Assembly (NCBI GenBank): GCA_944323575.1
Contig: CALUTB010000015.1
Location: forward strand, 1-36,436
Origin: an uncultured Mailhella sp.
Lineage (GTDB): Bacteria > Desulfobacterota > Desulfovibrionia > Desulfovibrionales > Desulfovibrionaceae
DNA: 36,436 nt
Reading direction: 5' to 3'
Shown here: piece by piece, positions 8,362 through 19,349 of the stretch
How the letters are laid out: every line of letters begins with the position of its first letter
How positions within the stretch are numbered: position 1 is the stretch's first letter
Program-made: the position numbers and the translations under genes
Notes under the pieces: generated by a model
Told to the model about the DNA's origin: nothing
What the model saw: the letters and a program-made list of their open reading frames with translations, nothing else
Database searches by the model: none

Positions 8362-8853
8362 ATGGAAAAGTCACCAGAAACGCAAAAGGCTCTGGCCGTT
8401 CTCGAAAAATTCACCAGCGATCAGTGCTGCGGCAAATGCATTTCCTGCCGGGAAGGCACAAGGCAGATGCAGCAGATTCTCACGGACTCACCTCTGCCCT
8501 TTCCCTCAAAGGAAGACCTGTCCCTGCTTTCCGAACTCGGGGAACTCATCGATCACACAGCGCGCTGCGGACTCGGCAAAAGCATCGCACGGCAGGTTCT
8601 TTCCGTCCTGGAACATCAGGGCAGCACAGAACGGGTCATCGAGGAATATCTGCCCGGCCCCTATCAGGAACTGATTTTCTTTCACATCGACCCTGCACGG
8701 TGCAAAGGCTGTTCCCGATGTGCCCGCAGCTGTCCTGTAAACGCCATAAGCGGCGTCATCAAGCAGCCTTTCGTCATCAACCATGAACTGTGCATCAAGT
8801 GCGGCACCTGCATGATGAACTGCAAATTCGGTGCCATTTCCATCAAGGACTAG
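8362..8853 (+). CDS. HndC/NuoF C-terminal-like iron-sulfur subunit of [FeFe] hydrogenase, lacking the flavin domain
   Basis: The protein has 163 aa. Residues 22-75 match the 4Fe-4S domain at the C-terminal part of NuoF/HndC (Cys23, Cys26, Cys29, Cys69). A two-cluster ferredoxin follows (Cys114/117/120/124 and Cys144/147/150/154). The FMN- and NAD(P)H-binding region of full HndC (about 600 aa) is absent. The subunit can therefore carry electrons but has no visible site for NAD(P)H. It is 2 nt upstream of the hydrogenase catalytic gene and clearly co-transcribed. Its partner is probably ferredoxin or another Fe-S protein (inference). The ATG at 8362 has only a poor ribosome binding site. I saw no remnant of an upstream flavin domain, so this looks like a compact subunit and not a broken gene. 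Confidence 0.85.
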   Translation: MEKSPETQKALAVLEKFTSDQCCGKCISCREGTRQMQQILTDSPLPFPSKEDLSLLSELGELIDHTARCGLGKSIARQVLSVLEHQGSTERVIEEYLPGPYQELIFFHIDPARCKGCSRCARSCPVNAISGVIKQPFVINHELCIKCGTCMMNCKFGAISIKD

Positions 8854-8855
8854 CC

Positions 8856-10550
8856 ATGGGCAGCATGATCATCGACGGCATCCGCGTCGAATTCACCGAT
8901 GAAACCAATGTACTGACGGTCATACGCAAGGCGGGCATCGATCTGTCCACGCTGTGCTATGTTTCGGAACTTTCCGTGTACGGTGCCTGCCGGCTTTGCA
9001 CGGTCAAGGACGATGAGGGCCGTTATTTCGCCTCCTGCACGGTGCGCCCGCGCGACGGCATGAACATCCAGACCAACACGCCGGATCTGAGAAAGTACCG
9101 CCGAACCCTTCTGGAGCTGCTGCTTGCCTCCCACGACCGCGACTGCACCGTCTGCAACAAGAACGGAGACTGCCATCTCCAGAACCTTGCCGAACGCATG
9201 GGCGTACGGAACATACGCTTCAAGAGCGCGCAGGAACATCACGACATCGACAACAGTTCCAACTGCATCGTGCGTACGCCGAGCAAGTGCATACTCTGCG
9301 GCGACTGCGTGCGCATGTGCGACAACATCCAGGCCGTGGACGCTCTCGACTTCGCCGGCAAGGGCGTGGCCACGCTGGTGACTCCCGCCTACAACCGCCG
9401 TCTGGCCGACACGGACTGCGTCGGCTGCGGACAGTGCCGCGTCGTCTGTCCCACAGGAGCCATATCCATTAAAAGCACGGTGGATCAGGTATGGGCGGCT
9501 CTCGCCGATCCGAAAAACAAAGTCGTGGCGCAGGTGGCTCCGGCCGTACGCACCGCCATCGGCGACAGATTCGGTTTCCCTGCCGGCAAGAACGTCATGA
9601 ACCGCCTCGTCACGGTCATGCACCGCCTAGGTTTCGAGGAAGTATACGACACGGCCTTCGGCGCGGATCTCACCGTCACGGAGGAAAGTCGGGAACTTCA
9701 GCAGCGACTTGCTTCCGGTGAAAAGCTTCCGCTCTTCACAAGCTGCTGTCCCGCATGGGTACGCTTCTGTGAAAAGAAGCATCCCGAGTTCATTCCCAAC
9801 CTTTCCACCTGCCGTTCCCCCATGCAGATGTTCGGCGCCGTGCTGAGGGCATGGGACGATGCCCGTCCCGATGAAAAGGGTCGTCGTCTTATCTCCGTGG
9901 CCATCATGCCCTGCACCGCCAAGAAGGACGAAATCCTCCGGCCCGAATCCCGTACGCATGGACGTCAGGACGTGGACTACGTACTGACCACGGAAGAGCT
10001 GATCGGCATGATACAGAGCTACGGGCTCACCCTGAACGGTGCGGACAAGGACGCCGCCGACATGCCCTTCGGCATCACGTCCGGTGCGGGACTCATCTTC
10101 GGAGCAAGCGGAGGCGTCACCGAAGCCGTGCTGCGCAATTTCCTTGCAGGACACAGTCGGCAGGAACTCGACGAACTCAAACGAGTGGGCGTCCGCGAGG
10201 AAAACGGCATACGGGAATTCTTCTTCCGGCACGGAGACAGGGACATCCATGCCGCCGTGGTCAGCGGCCTGCGCAATGCCGACATGGTGCTGAACGCCAT
10301 ACGGGAAGGCGGAAAGACCTACGACTTTGTGGAATTCATGGCCTGCCCGGGAGGCTGCATCATGGGCGGCGGACAGCCGGTTTCATCCGGCGCGAGCATG
10401 TTCAGACCGCGCCGAGATTCCCTGTATGAAACCGACATCAACATGCAGATCAAGAAAACCAGCGAAAATCCCCTGCTCGACACGCTTTATGCCACGCTTC
10501 TCAAGGGCAGGGAGCACGAACTTCTGCACAGAAACATGACCGGCGAGTAG
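8856..10550 (+). CDS. [FeFe] hydrogenase catalytic subunit (HndD/HydA type)
   Basis: The protein has 564 aa and catalyses reversible proton reduction or H2 oxidation in the cytoplasm (no signal peptide). Domains in order: 2Fe-2S (Cys34/45/48/61), His-Cys3 4Fe-4S (His93, Cys97/100/106), two-cluster ferredoxin (Cys145/148/151/155 and Cys188/191/194/198), and the H-cluster domain with L1 TSCCPAW (295-301), L2 MPCTAKKDE (351-359) and L3 with Cys497 and Cys501 in ACPGGCIMGGGQP. A C-terminal small-subunit-like tail ends near the LLHRNM segment. All cluster ligands are intact, so it should be active if the HydEFG maturases, not in this window, are present. AAGGA 6 nt before the ATG at 8856 supports the start. 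Length and layout match HndD of Desulfovibrio (about 585 aa). Confidence 0.95.
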   Translation: MGSMIIDGIRVEFTDETNVLTVIRKAGIDLSTLCYVSELSVYGACRLCTVKDDEGRYFASCTVRPRDGMNIQTNTPDLRKYRRTLLELLLASHDRDCTVCNKNGDCHLQNLAERMGVRNIRFKSAQEHHDIDNSSNCIVRTPSKCILCGDCVRMCDNIQAVDALDFAGKGVATLVTPAYNRRLADTDCVGCGQCRVVCPTGAISIKSTVDQVWAALADPKNKVVAQVAPAVRTAIGDRFGFPAGKNVMNRLVTVMHRLGFEEVYDTAFGADLTVTEESRELQQRLASGEKLPLFTSCCPAWVRFCEKKHPEFIPNLSTCRSPMQMFGAVLRAWDDARPDEKGRRLISVAIMPCTAKKDEILRPESRTHGRQDVDYVLTTEELIGMIQSYGLTLNGADKDAADMPFGITSGAGLIFGASGGVTEAVLRNFLAGHSRQELDELKRVGVREENGIREFFFRHGDRDIHAAVVSGLRNADMVLNAIREGGKTYDFVEFMACPGGCIMGGGQPVSSGASMFRPRRDSLYETDINMQIKKTSENPLLDTLYATLLKGREHELLHRNMTGE

Positions 10551-10560
10551 ATATCCGGCA

Positions 10561-10609
10561 GACAAGAAAGAGCCTGTTGCCGCAATGCGGCAACAGGCTC
10601 TTTCTTGTC
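10561..10609. terminator. Bidirectional terminator between hydrogenase gene and nifS
   Basis: A perfect inverted repeat with 23-nt arms (10561-10583 and 10587-10609) and a 3-nt loop. The outer arm is A/T-rich, so each strand ends in a T-rich run. It sits between the convergent hydrogenase (ends 10550) and nifS (ends 10623) genes. Confidence 0.92.
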
Positions 10610-10622
10610 ACAATATGTGATG

Positions 10623-11801
10623 CTATTTCTTTATGAAGCCCGCAAAGGGCGAAATGGCACGCAGTTCGCTGACGATGCCGGGCATGACCTCGATGACGCG
10701 ATCGATTTCGGCTTCGGTATTGTAGCGGCTCAGACTGAAACGCACGGAGCCGTGCGCATAGTTGAACGGCACACCCATGGCGCGCAGAACATGAGAGGGT
10801 TCCAGACTGCCGGAGGTGCAGGCGGAACCGGAGCTGGCGCAGATGCCGTAACGGTCAAGCTGCAGGAGGAGGGCTTCGCCTTCCACGGCTTCAAAGGAGA
10901 TGTTCAGCGTGTTGGGCAGACGATGATCCTGATCGCCGTTGATCTTGCAGTGCGGAATGGCGGCAAGAAGTCCGGCCTGCAGACGGTCACGCAGGGCGGA
11001 AACCTGGGTGCGTTCCTTCTCCATGTTGGAAGCAGCCAGCTCGCAGGCCTTGCCGAGACCGATGATGTAGGGAACGTTCTCGGTACCGGCACGTCGGCCG
11101 CGTTCCTGATGGCCGCCCTTGAGGTAAGGACGGAAACGCGTGCCGCGGCGGACATACAGAGCGCCGATGCCCTTGGGAGCATGGAGCTTGTGGCCGGACA
11201 GCGCCAGATAGTCGATGGGAAGCTTCTTGAGGTCGATGACTTCCTTGCCCACGGCCTGCACGGCATCCACATGCAGCTGCACGCCGTGAGACTTCACGAT
11301 TCTCGCCACATCCTCGATGGGGAAGATGGTGCCGGTTTCGTTGTTGGCGTACATGAGGGAAACGAGCGCCGTATCGGGACGAATGGCGCGGTCGAGCTCC
11401 TCAAGGTTGAGACGGCCCTTGTCGTCCACGCCGAGCCAGGTCACCTCGTAGCCCTTATCTTCAAGATAATGACCGTAGGCGAGCACGGCGGAATGTTCCA
11501 CCTTGGTGGTGATGACATGGCGCTTTTCCGGCTGGGTTTCCGTGGCGGAATACCAGGCGGAGTTGTCGGACTCGGAACCGCAGGAAGTGAAGATGATCTC
11601 TTCGGGATCGGCATTGAGAATACCGGCCACCTGCTCGCGGGACTTCTGAATGTAGCGCCCCATCTGTCCGCCGAAGGTATGCATGCTGGACGCATTGCCG
11701 TAAAGAGGGCCGAAGGCGGGCATCATGGCTTCCGCAACTTCGGGAGCAACCATCGTGGTGGCGTTGTTGTCAAGATAGATCACATCGGTAATGTCGGCCA
11801 T
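10623..11801 (-). CDS. nifS: Cysteine desulfurase NifS
   Basis: The protein has 392 aa and is a PLP enzyme that takes sulfur from cysteine for Fe-S cluster assembly. The PLP lysine is Lys205 in SGHKLHAPKG. The catalytic cysteine is Cys328 in SGSACTSG, the short-loop class I form seen in NifS and IscS. GGAGG just before the ATG at 11801 fixes the start; a longer in-frame start at 11819 would overlap nifU. It follows nifU by 1 nt and is surely co-translated. No nitrogenase genes are present, so the pair probably serves general Fe-S biogenesis, including the adjacent multi-cluster hydrogenase (inference). Confidence 0.95.
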   Translation of the reverse strand: MADITDVIYLDNNATTMVAPEVAEAMMPAFGPLYGNASSMHTFGGQMGRYIQKSREQVAGILNADPEEIIFTSCGSESDNSAWYSATETQPEKRHVITTKVEHSAVLAYGHYLEDKGYEVTWLGVDDKGRLNLEELDRAIRPDTALVSLMYANNETGTIFPIEDVARIVKSHGVQLHVDAVQAVGKEVIDLKKLPIDYLALSGHKLHAPKGIGALYVRRGTRFRPYLKGGHQERGRRAGTENVPYIIGLGKACELAASNMEKERTQVSALRDRLQAGLLAAIPHCKINGDQDHRLPNTLNISFEAVEGEALLLQLDRYGICASSGSACTSGSLEPSHVLRAMGVPFNYAHGSVRFSLSRYNTEAEIDRVIEVMPGIVSELRAISPFAGFIKK

Positions 11802-11802
11802 G

Positions 11803-12639
11803 TCACGCCTCCACGACATTGATGGCGGGATCCACCTGCTCGCGCAGGGTCTTTTCCACCAGATTCTTCAGCGTCAGCTGGCTGGCGCTGCAGCCGGAGC
11901 AGGCTCCGCGAAGAGCCACCACGACAGTGGTGCCGTCCACATCCACAAGTTCTATGGTACCACCGTCAAGGGCAAGCCTGGGGGCGATGTCCTCATTGAT
12001 GATGGTCATGACCTTCTGCATACGCTGCACGTTGGTCAGGCGGGGCACGGGTTTGATTTCCTGCATGGGCTTTTCCATGGCATGGAGTTTGTCAAGAATG
12101 GACTGGATGTCATCCTTGCAGCTTCCGCAGGCGCCGCCCGCCTTGATGAAGTCGGTAACTTCCTCGACGGTCTTGAGGTTGTTTTCCTTCGCAACCTTGA
12201 TGATCTGAAGATCCGTCACGCCGAAGCACTTGCACACCAGTCTGCCCTCTTCCGCCTGAGACTTGGAAGGAAGCCCCTTCCAATGGCGGACGGCGTCCTC
12301 CAGGGCTTCCTCTCCCATGACGGAGCAGTGCATCTTTTCCTTGGGAAGACCGCCGAGATAATCGGCGATTTCCTTGTTCGTCAACTTGGCTGCCTCGTCC
12401 ATGTGCTTGCCCTTGATAAGTTCGGTCAGAGCGGAACTGGAAGCGATGGCGCTGGCACATCCGAAGGTCTGGAACTTGGCATCTTCGATGATGCCCTGAT
12501 CATTGACCTTCAGCATGAGCTTCAGTGCGTCGCCGCAGGCAAGACTTCCCGCCTCGCCGATGACGTTGGCGTCTTCGAGCACCCCGGCATTGCGGGGGTG
12601 AAGGAAATGATCACGAACGGTCTCGGTATATTCCCACAT
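11803..12639 (-). CDS. nifU: Fe-S scaffold protein NifU (three-domain)
   Basis: The protein has 278 aa. The N-terminal IscU-like scaffold has Cys35, Cys61 and Cys105. The central BFD-like 2Fe-2S domain has Cys136, Cys138, Cys171 and Cys174. The C-terminal Nfu domain has CSGC at 247-250. NifU accepts sulfur from NifS and builds transient clusters. The ATG at 12639 is preceded by CAGGAGT; a longer frame to 12699 has no such site. The gene is first in the nifU-nifS pair. The 201-nt gap upstream also holds the terminator of the polyphosphate operon; I could not pick a convincing promoter in it. Confidence 0.95.
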   Translation of the reverse strand: MWEYTETVRDHFLHPRNAGVLEDANVIGEAGSLACGDALKLMLKVNDQGIIEDAKFQTFGCASAIASSSALTELIKGKHMDEAAKLTNKEIADYLGGLPKEKMHCSVMGEEALEDAVRHWKGLPSKSQAEEGRLVCKCFGVTDLQIIKVAKENNLKTVEEVTDFIKAGGACGSCKDDIQSILDKLHAMEKPMQEIKPVPRLTNVQRMQKVMTIINEDIAPRLALDGGTIELVDVDGTTVVVALRGACSGCSASQLTLKNLVEKTLREQVDPAINVVEA

Positions 12640-12787
12640 GATTGTACTCCTGATAATGCGACAGATCTCTCCGGAAAGAGGCTTCACATTTTCCGTCAAC
12701 TGTTTTCCCGCAAAGATTAATCACTTTCCGGGCAATGTCCAGAATCGGAAAGGCAAGTTCCGAAAATCCCTTGTCCGACGAAAAGAG

Positions 12788-12819
12788 AGAGCGGAGCCGG
12801 CCGCAGCCGACTCCGCTCT
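12788..12819 (-). terminator. Terminator of the polyphosphate operon
   Basis: A 14-bp stem (12788-12801 with 12806-12819, one G-U pair) with a 4-nt loop, followed on the minus strand by CTCTTTT. It lies about 20 nt past the ppx stop codon and separates this operon from nifUS. Confidence 0.85.
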
Positions 12820-12840
12820 TCTGAAAACGCCGAAAGACAT

Positions 12841-14412
12841 TCAGGCCGTCCGCGGGGCGGCTTCCCATACCACGTTCACGTTGCCGAAGCACTTCTCCAG
12901 AGCCTTGAAGCAGCGCTTCAGACGTTCCTGCTCCACAGGGCACGGTGCTGAAGTCCGGACCGCCAGAACAAGCCCCTTTTCCTGCCGGACAAAGGCGGCG
13001 GACACGGCGGCCTGCCGGTGACTCTTGTCCATTCCCTCTGCAAGAGAAAGAAACAGCGAAAGATAGCGGGCGTGTTCCTGCCAGTCGTCGGTCAGAGTAA
13101 CGACGCCCTTGTCCTTTCGGGAATAGCCGTACCGGTGAAAAAATGCGAGCGCCGCCAAGAAAGAAACCTCTTTCTGCGTGAATCCGAGCATCTCGCTGTT
13201 CTGAATGAGATAATGACTGTGCACATTATGCTTCGTAAAGGAGATGAAAATGCCGATGTCGTGCAACAGTCCCGCATAATGCAGCAGTTCCCGCATGCGG
13301 GCCGGACCACGATACAGTCCCAGCTCCCGAGCCGAATCAAACAGCATGACGGCAAGTCCGGCCACATGCCGGGAATGAGCCTCCTCGAAGCGGCAGAGTC
13401 TGGCAAGACGCAGCACGCTCTCGTCCCTCACGGAAAGTCTGCCCTTTTCCGGAAACAAACGTTCCAAATAGTCGGCAAGAGCACCATCCCGCAGCCCTCG
13501 CCCGGAAACGCGCACGGAATCGAAGTCCAGTTCCTCCATGACCGTCTGCAGTATGGCCGCACCGGGAATGAGTATGCCGGTCCGGCGCGGATTCATGCCG
13601 GGAAGCGACATGCGTTCATTCTCGTCCCGTTCGCAGAGCGCCTTCACCACGCGTCTAAGTCCGCCGTAACTGAGAACTTCAGCGGTATCGCCGGTCTTTC
13701 TTCCACTCTCCCGAGCCATGGCCACCGCCATTTCGGCAAGGCTCTGTATGGTGCCGGAACTGCCCACCAGCTCTCCCGGCGCCTGAGCCTCCATGCGCTG
13801 CAGAGGCAAGACAGCATGATCCCGCACATATTTCTGCATCTCCGCATATCGCATGGAGCTTACCTGACCTGCACAGGGAAAGAGTCCGGCAAGACGCACC
13901 GCACCGAGTTTAAGAGATTCCAGTTCAAGAATGTCGTTACCGCGCGCCACGGATAGTTCCGTACTGCCGCCGCCTATGTCGATGAACATTCTCTTTCCGG
14001 AAAAGGGTTCAAGCGCCACGGACACGCCACGACAGATGAGACGGGCTTCTTCCCTGCCGGAGATCACGGTGAAGTCGATGCCCGTTTCCCGGCGGATCTC
14101 ATCCATGAATTCCTGACCGTTGGCAGCATCACGTACGGCGGCCGTAGCCAGCGCCACGATCTCATCCACGCCGTAGGAACGGCACATGCCCGCAAACCCG
14201 CGAAGCGCGGCAATGGTACGACGCATGGGTTCAGGCTGCAGTCTGTGTTCCTCGAAGGCTCCCTCGCCGAGTCTCACCATCTGCTTCACCTGATTGAGCA
14301 CGCTCGTCACACGGTTTTCCCCGATGCGGACGATCATCATGCGCAGCGAGTTCGACCCCAGATCCAGTATGGCGACGGTGCGCCCCTTTCCCGGAATCTG
14401 TTCAGCAGACAT
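12841..14412 (-). CDS. ppx: Exopolyphosphatase / pppGpp phosphohydrolase (Ppx/GppA)
   Basis: The protein has 523 aa, close to E. coli Ppx (513 aa). The actin-like ATPase fold is shown by DLGSNS (17-22), the catalytic-type GREEA (119-123) and DIGGGSTE (145-152). The C-terminal third is an HD-type helical domain (HYAGLLHDIG and later His residues). The enzyme releases phosphate from polyphosphate, and some relatives also hydrolyse pppGpp. The two activities cannot be separated from sequence, but the neighbour ppk favours polyphosphate. The ATG at 14412 has GGAAGG upstream and overlaps the HD gene by 11 nt. It is the last gene of a four-gene operon that ends at the terminator at 12788-12819. Confidence 0.92.
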   Translation of the reverse strand: MSAEQIPGKGRTVAILDLGSNSLRMMIVRIGENRVTSVLNQVKQMVRLGEGAFEEHRLQPEPMRRTIAALRGFAGMCRSYGVDEIVALATAAVRDAANGQEFMDEIRRETGIDFTVISGREEARLICRGVSVALEPFSGKRMFIDIGGGSTELSVARGNDILELESLKLGAVRLAGLFPCAGQVSSMRYAEMQKYVRDHAVLPLQRMEAQAPGELVGSSGTIQSLAEMAVAMARESGRKTGDTAEVLSYGGLRRVVKALCERDENERMSLPGMNPRRTGILIPGAAILQTVMEELDFDSVRVSGRGLRDGALADYLERLFPEKGRLSVRDESVLRLARLCRFEEAHSRHVAGLAVMLFDSARELGLYRGPARMRELLHYAGLLHDIGIFISFTKHNVHSHYLIQNSEMLGFTQKEVSFLAALAFFHRYGYSRKDKGVVTLTDDWQEHARYLSLFLSLAEGMDKSHRQAAVSAAFVRQEKGLVLAVRTSAPCPVEQERLKRCFKALEKCFGNVNVVWEAAPRTA

Positions 14413-15472
14413 GTCTGTCGCCTTCCTTTCCCTGCGATACTTCGAGCTTTCTGCCGGAAATCTTCTCGAAAAGATCACCCTTTTTCAGAGCCCGACGGCA
14501 TTCCTTCCGGCAGGATCCGGCACCGAAGCACTCGATCCCGACACTGCGGCGACGCATCGTCACGCAAAGCTCCTCCACAGCCCCCTTGTGCCGGTAATCC
14601 AGTCCGTCGGCCATGCGCAGCACGGCGGCAGCGCCGGCAAGCGACCGGCGATCCTCCCGACAGAGTGCCGCAAAGCGGCGATGCTTCATGCTCGGCCATG
14701 CGCGGCGATGATACCTGACCAGCAGCGCCACCAGAGGTCTGTCCGTCTCTTCCAGTCCGAAGGACAGGGTCAGTTCCGGATTCCGCTCCACGATGTCCAT
14801 GCCGATCTTGTGATGACGGCGTCTGCCGGCCACGGCAAAACCAAGATCATGCCACAGTGCAGCCTGTACCAGAAGCCTTGCCCAACGTTCATCAAGAGAT
14901 AAAACGTCGGCAAAGGCTTCAAAAAGATCCACGGCAAGCCTCGCCACATAACGGCCGTGATGCACGGCTTCAAGCAGAGCCTGTCCGGACAGCTCCCCTT
15001 CCTCCGCGCGGACATCGCCTTCTTCGTCTCCTTTGCGCCGCTCCCGTCTCTCCCACTGAAACATCTGTTCCACGGCGTTCTGTTCCAGCTCCTCGGACAG
15101 AAGCTCTCCCCTCAGCATATCCAGCTCTCCGGGCACGGACGCAACAGCATTCTGTCCCGTTTCTTCCCGTCCGAAGGCCGCGCGACTCTCGTCTTTCTCT
15201 TCCGGGAAAGACACAGCCCGACGTCCGGCGTCCTCCTGATCACTGCAATCACAGATTTGTGTTGCCACGCAGTCATCATTCATGACGGGGACGTCGACAT
15301 TCAGGGATGCATGCGCTTCCTGAAAGGATCCCGCATCACCCATGCATGCACCATCAGCAATCGACTCCTCCTTTTCAGACACGCAAGGCTCGCGGCGCTC
15401 CGTCGTTTCCGTTTCCGTCGCCATGCTTTCCGTCTGACCGGATCTGACGTTTCTTGTCGATGTTCTGCTCAT
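14402..15472 (-). CDS. Stand-alone HD domain protein related to the Ppx/GppA C-terminal domain
   Basis: The protein has 356 aa. Residues 1 to about 155 are acidic, low in hydrophobics and probably disordered. Residues about 165-345 form an HD-like domain: a His pair at 171-172, His208-Asp209 in the WHDLG segment, His220-His221 before KIGMDIV, and RYHRR near 253-257. The segment spanning His220 to RYHRR resembles the C-terminal domain III of E. coli Ppx, so the protein looks like a detached copy of that domain. It lies between ppk and ppx, 26 nt after the ppk stop, and overlaps ppx. GGGGAGG just before the ATG at 15472 is an excellent ribosome binding site. A role in polyphosphate or nucleotide turnover is likely, but the substrate is unknown. 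Confidence 0.8.
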   Translation of the reverse strand: MSRTSTRNVRSGQTESMATETETTERREPCVSEKEESIADGACMGDAGSFQEAHASLNVDVPVMNDDCVATQICDCSDQEDAGRRAVSFPEEKDESRAAFGREETGQNAVASVPGELDMLRGELLSEELEQNAVEQMFQWERRERRKGDEEGDVRAEEGELSGQALLEAVHHGRYVARLAVDLFEAFADVLSLDERWARLLVQAALWHDLGFAVAGRRRHHKIGMDIVERNPELTLSFGLEETDRPLVALLVRYHRRAWPSMKHRRFAALCREDRRSLAGAAAVLRMADGLDYRHKGAVEELCVTMRRRSVGIECFGAGSCRKECRRALKKGDLFEKISGRKLEVSQGKEGDRHVC

Positions 15473-15498
15473 GAAAGCCTCCCCTGACAATATGATGA

Positions 15499-17631
<2,133 letters not shown>

Positions 17632-17633
17632 GA

Positions 17634-19250
17634 CTATGCCTCCAGGTTCTGCCGAACGGCCATATGATCGGCAATCTTTCTTGCGCGGTAGGCGATCTGC
17701 TCAATGGCTCCGAGCACATCTATGAATACAAGACCTGACTCGGGAGAGCAATGCCCGTCCCCCAAGCGCGAGACATGGCGGGCACGCAAAGAGGATTCCA
17801 GCTCACGGATATGATCCGCCTTGGCATCCAGCTTCGTTTTATCCTCCTCCGAAAAGTCCTCGGGACCGAACACATTCAGCGCCAGAGAAACAGCTCTGCG
17901 AGTTTCCAAAAACAGCGATCGGGCTTCCTTCATGGCCTCGGATGAGAAATCGTCGCCGCGCTTTTTACGATATTCGTAGAAATCGATGAGTCTTTTACCC
18001 TTGTCGCCGATGCGCTCCAGGTCACCGGCGCTGACCACGCAGGCCTCCAGAAGATCGGCATCCTTCCCGTCAAGTCCCGTCTGCATGATGTCGGAAGCAT
18101 ATCCGCGTATGGAGGTCTCCAGTCTGTCGAGCTTGTCCTCAAGCTGCATGACGGCTTCCTTCTCCTCATCCTTCTGCTCGAAGAAGACCTTCTCCGTACG
18201 CTCGAGAAGCTCCATCACGATCTCTCCCATGTGACGGCATTCATGACGTACCGCACTCACGGCAACGACGGGCGTGCGCTGGATGAGATGAGGATCGAGA
18301 TACACGGAATCACGTCTGTCGATACGGTCCTTGTCGGGAATAATGCGGCGGATGAGCGCCGCAAACGGCTTGATGAAGGGCAGGAACAGAATGGTGTTGC
18401 AGATGTTGAACATCGTATGAGCATTGGCGATCTGATGTCCGATGGATGCCGCGGATGCCTCGATGAAGCCTATCCACAACGGCATGAGCGGCAGCCATAT
18501 GCACACGCCTATGACGTTGAACAACACGTGGGCGGCACAGGCCTGACGGGCGGCTCTGCCGGTACCAAGTGCGGCCAGAACCGCAGTGATGGTCGTGCCT
18601 ATGTTGTCGCCTAAAACGATGGGAACGGCCGCTTCCAGCGGAAGAAGCCCCTGCGTGCCGAGAGCGATGGTCAGACCGACGGTGGCGGAACTGGACTGCA
18701 CGAGCAGCGTAAGAAGCGTGCCTGCGGCAAGACCGAGGAGCGGATTGTCGCTGAAGGCCAGAAAAAGATCCTGCCTGTCGCGCAAAAACGACATGGACGT
18801 TTCCATGGTCTGCATGCCGATGAAGAGAAGGCCGAAACCGAGCAGTCCTTCTCCGAGATGCTTGAGTTTCTTCGAAGAGCATACGAAAATGAAAAGCACG
18901 CCGATGATGACGAACAGATATGCCAGATCATTGACGCGGAAGGCCAGAATCTGACCGGTCACCGTGGTGCCGATGTTGGCTCCCATGATGACGCCTATGG
19001 CCTGCGTCAGCGTCATGAGTCCGGCATCCACGAAGCTTACGGTCATGACGGTGGTTGCGCTGCTGCTCTGAATGACCATGGTGACGGCCGTACCCAAAAA
19101 AACGCCCATGATGGGCGTTTTCGTAAACATTCCGATGATGTTGCGCAGACGTTCACCGGCCACCATCTGCAGGGACTCGCTGATGAGCTTGATGGCAAAC
19201 AAAAAAATGCCTACACCACCGAGAAGCTGCATGGCTGTAAAAAAGGACAT
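17634..19250 (-). CDS. Na+/phosphate cotransporter (NptA/PNaS family) with PhoU-like C-terminus
   Basis: The protein has 538 aa. The membrane part (about 1-310) has two inverted copies of the family motif QSSSAT, preceding the phrases GANIGTT and GDNIGTT. The C-terminal about 200 aa are soluble, helical and PhoU-like. It imports inorganic phosphate with Na+. I prefer the ATG at 19250 over the one at 19256, because CGGAGT directly abuts the upstream ATG but is 7 nt from the downstream one. First gene of the operon with ppk, the HD gene and ppx. No clear Pho box was found upstream. The PhoU-like tail may regulate the carrier. Confidence 0.92.
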   Translation of the reverse strand: MSFFTAMQLLGGVGIFLFAIKLISESLQMVAGERLRNIIGMFTKTPIMGVFLGTAVTMVIQSSSATTVMTVSFVDAGLMTLTQAIGVIMGANIGTTVTGQILAFRVNDLAYLFVIIGVLFIFVCSSKKLKHLGEGLLGFGLLFIGMQTMETSMSFLRDRQDLFLAFSDNPLLGLAAGTLLTLLVQSSSATVGLTIALGTQGLLPLEAAVPIVLGDNIGTTITAVLAALGTGRAARQACAAHVLFNVIGVCIWLPLMPLWIGFIEASAASIGHQIANAHTMFNICNTILFLPFIKPFAALIRRIIPDKDRIDRRDSVYLDPHLIQRTPVVAVSAVRHECRHMGEIVMELLERTEKVFFEQKDEEKEAVMQLEDKLDRLETSIRGYASDIMQTGLDGKDADLLEACVVSAGDLERIGDKGKRLIDFYEYRKKRGDDFSSEAMKEARSLFLETRRAVSLALNVFGPEDFSEEDKTKLDAKADHIRELESSLRARHVSRLGDGHCSPESGLVFIDVLGAIEQIAYRARKIADHMAVRQNLEA

Positions 19251-19349
19251 ACGCATACTCCGTTATCTGCTTGTCTTCAGAATATCGGGGCATGATATCA
19301 GAGCCATGTGACATTAGTATTACAAAATAATGATATTCAGAAAACGAAA

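Noticed and set aside
198..8853. Several long plus-strand frames opposite the cassette (for example 198-1727, 1423-4632, 3684-4769, 5097-6941)
   Set aside because: They are antisense to well-supported genes, have Arg/His/Pro-rich compositions typical of GC-rich shadows, and lack family motifs.
10623..12639. Nitrogen fixation island suggested by nifU and nifS
   Set aside because: No nitrogenase structural or cofactor genes are nearby. In anaerobes of this group nifUS serves general Fe-S assembly.
19251..19349. Pho box before the Na/Pi transporter operon
   Set aside because: No CTGTCA-type direct repeats were found in the 99-nt gap.
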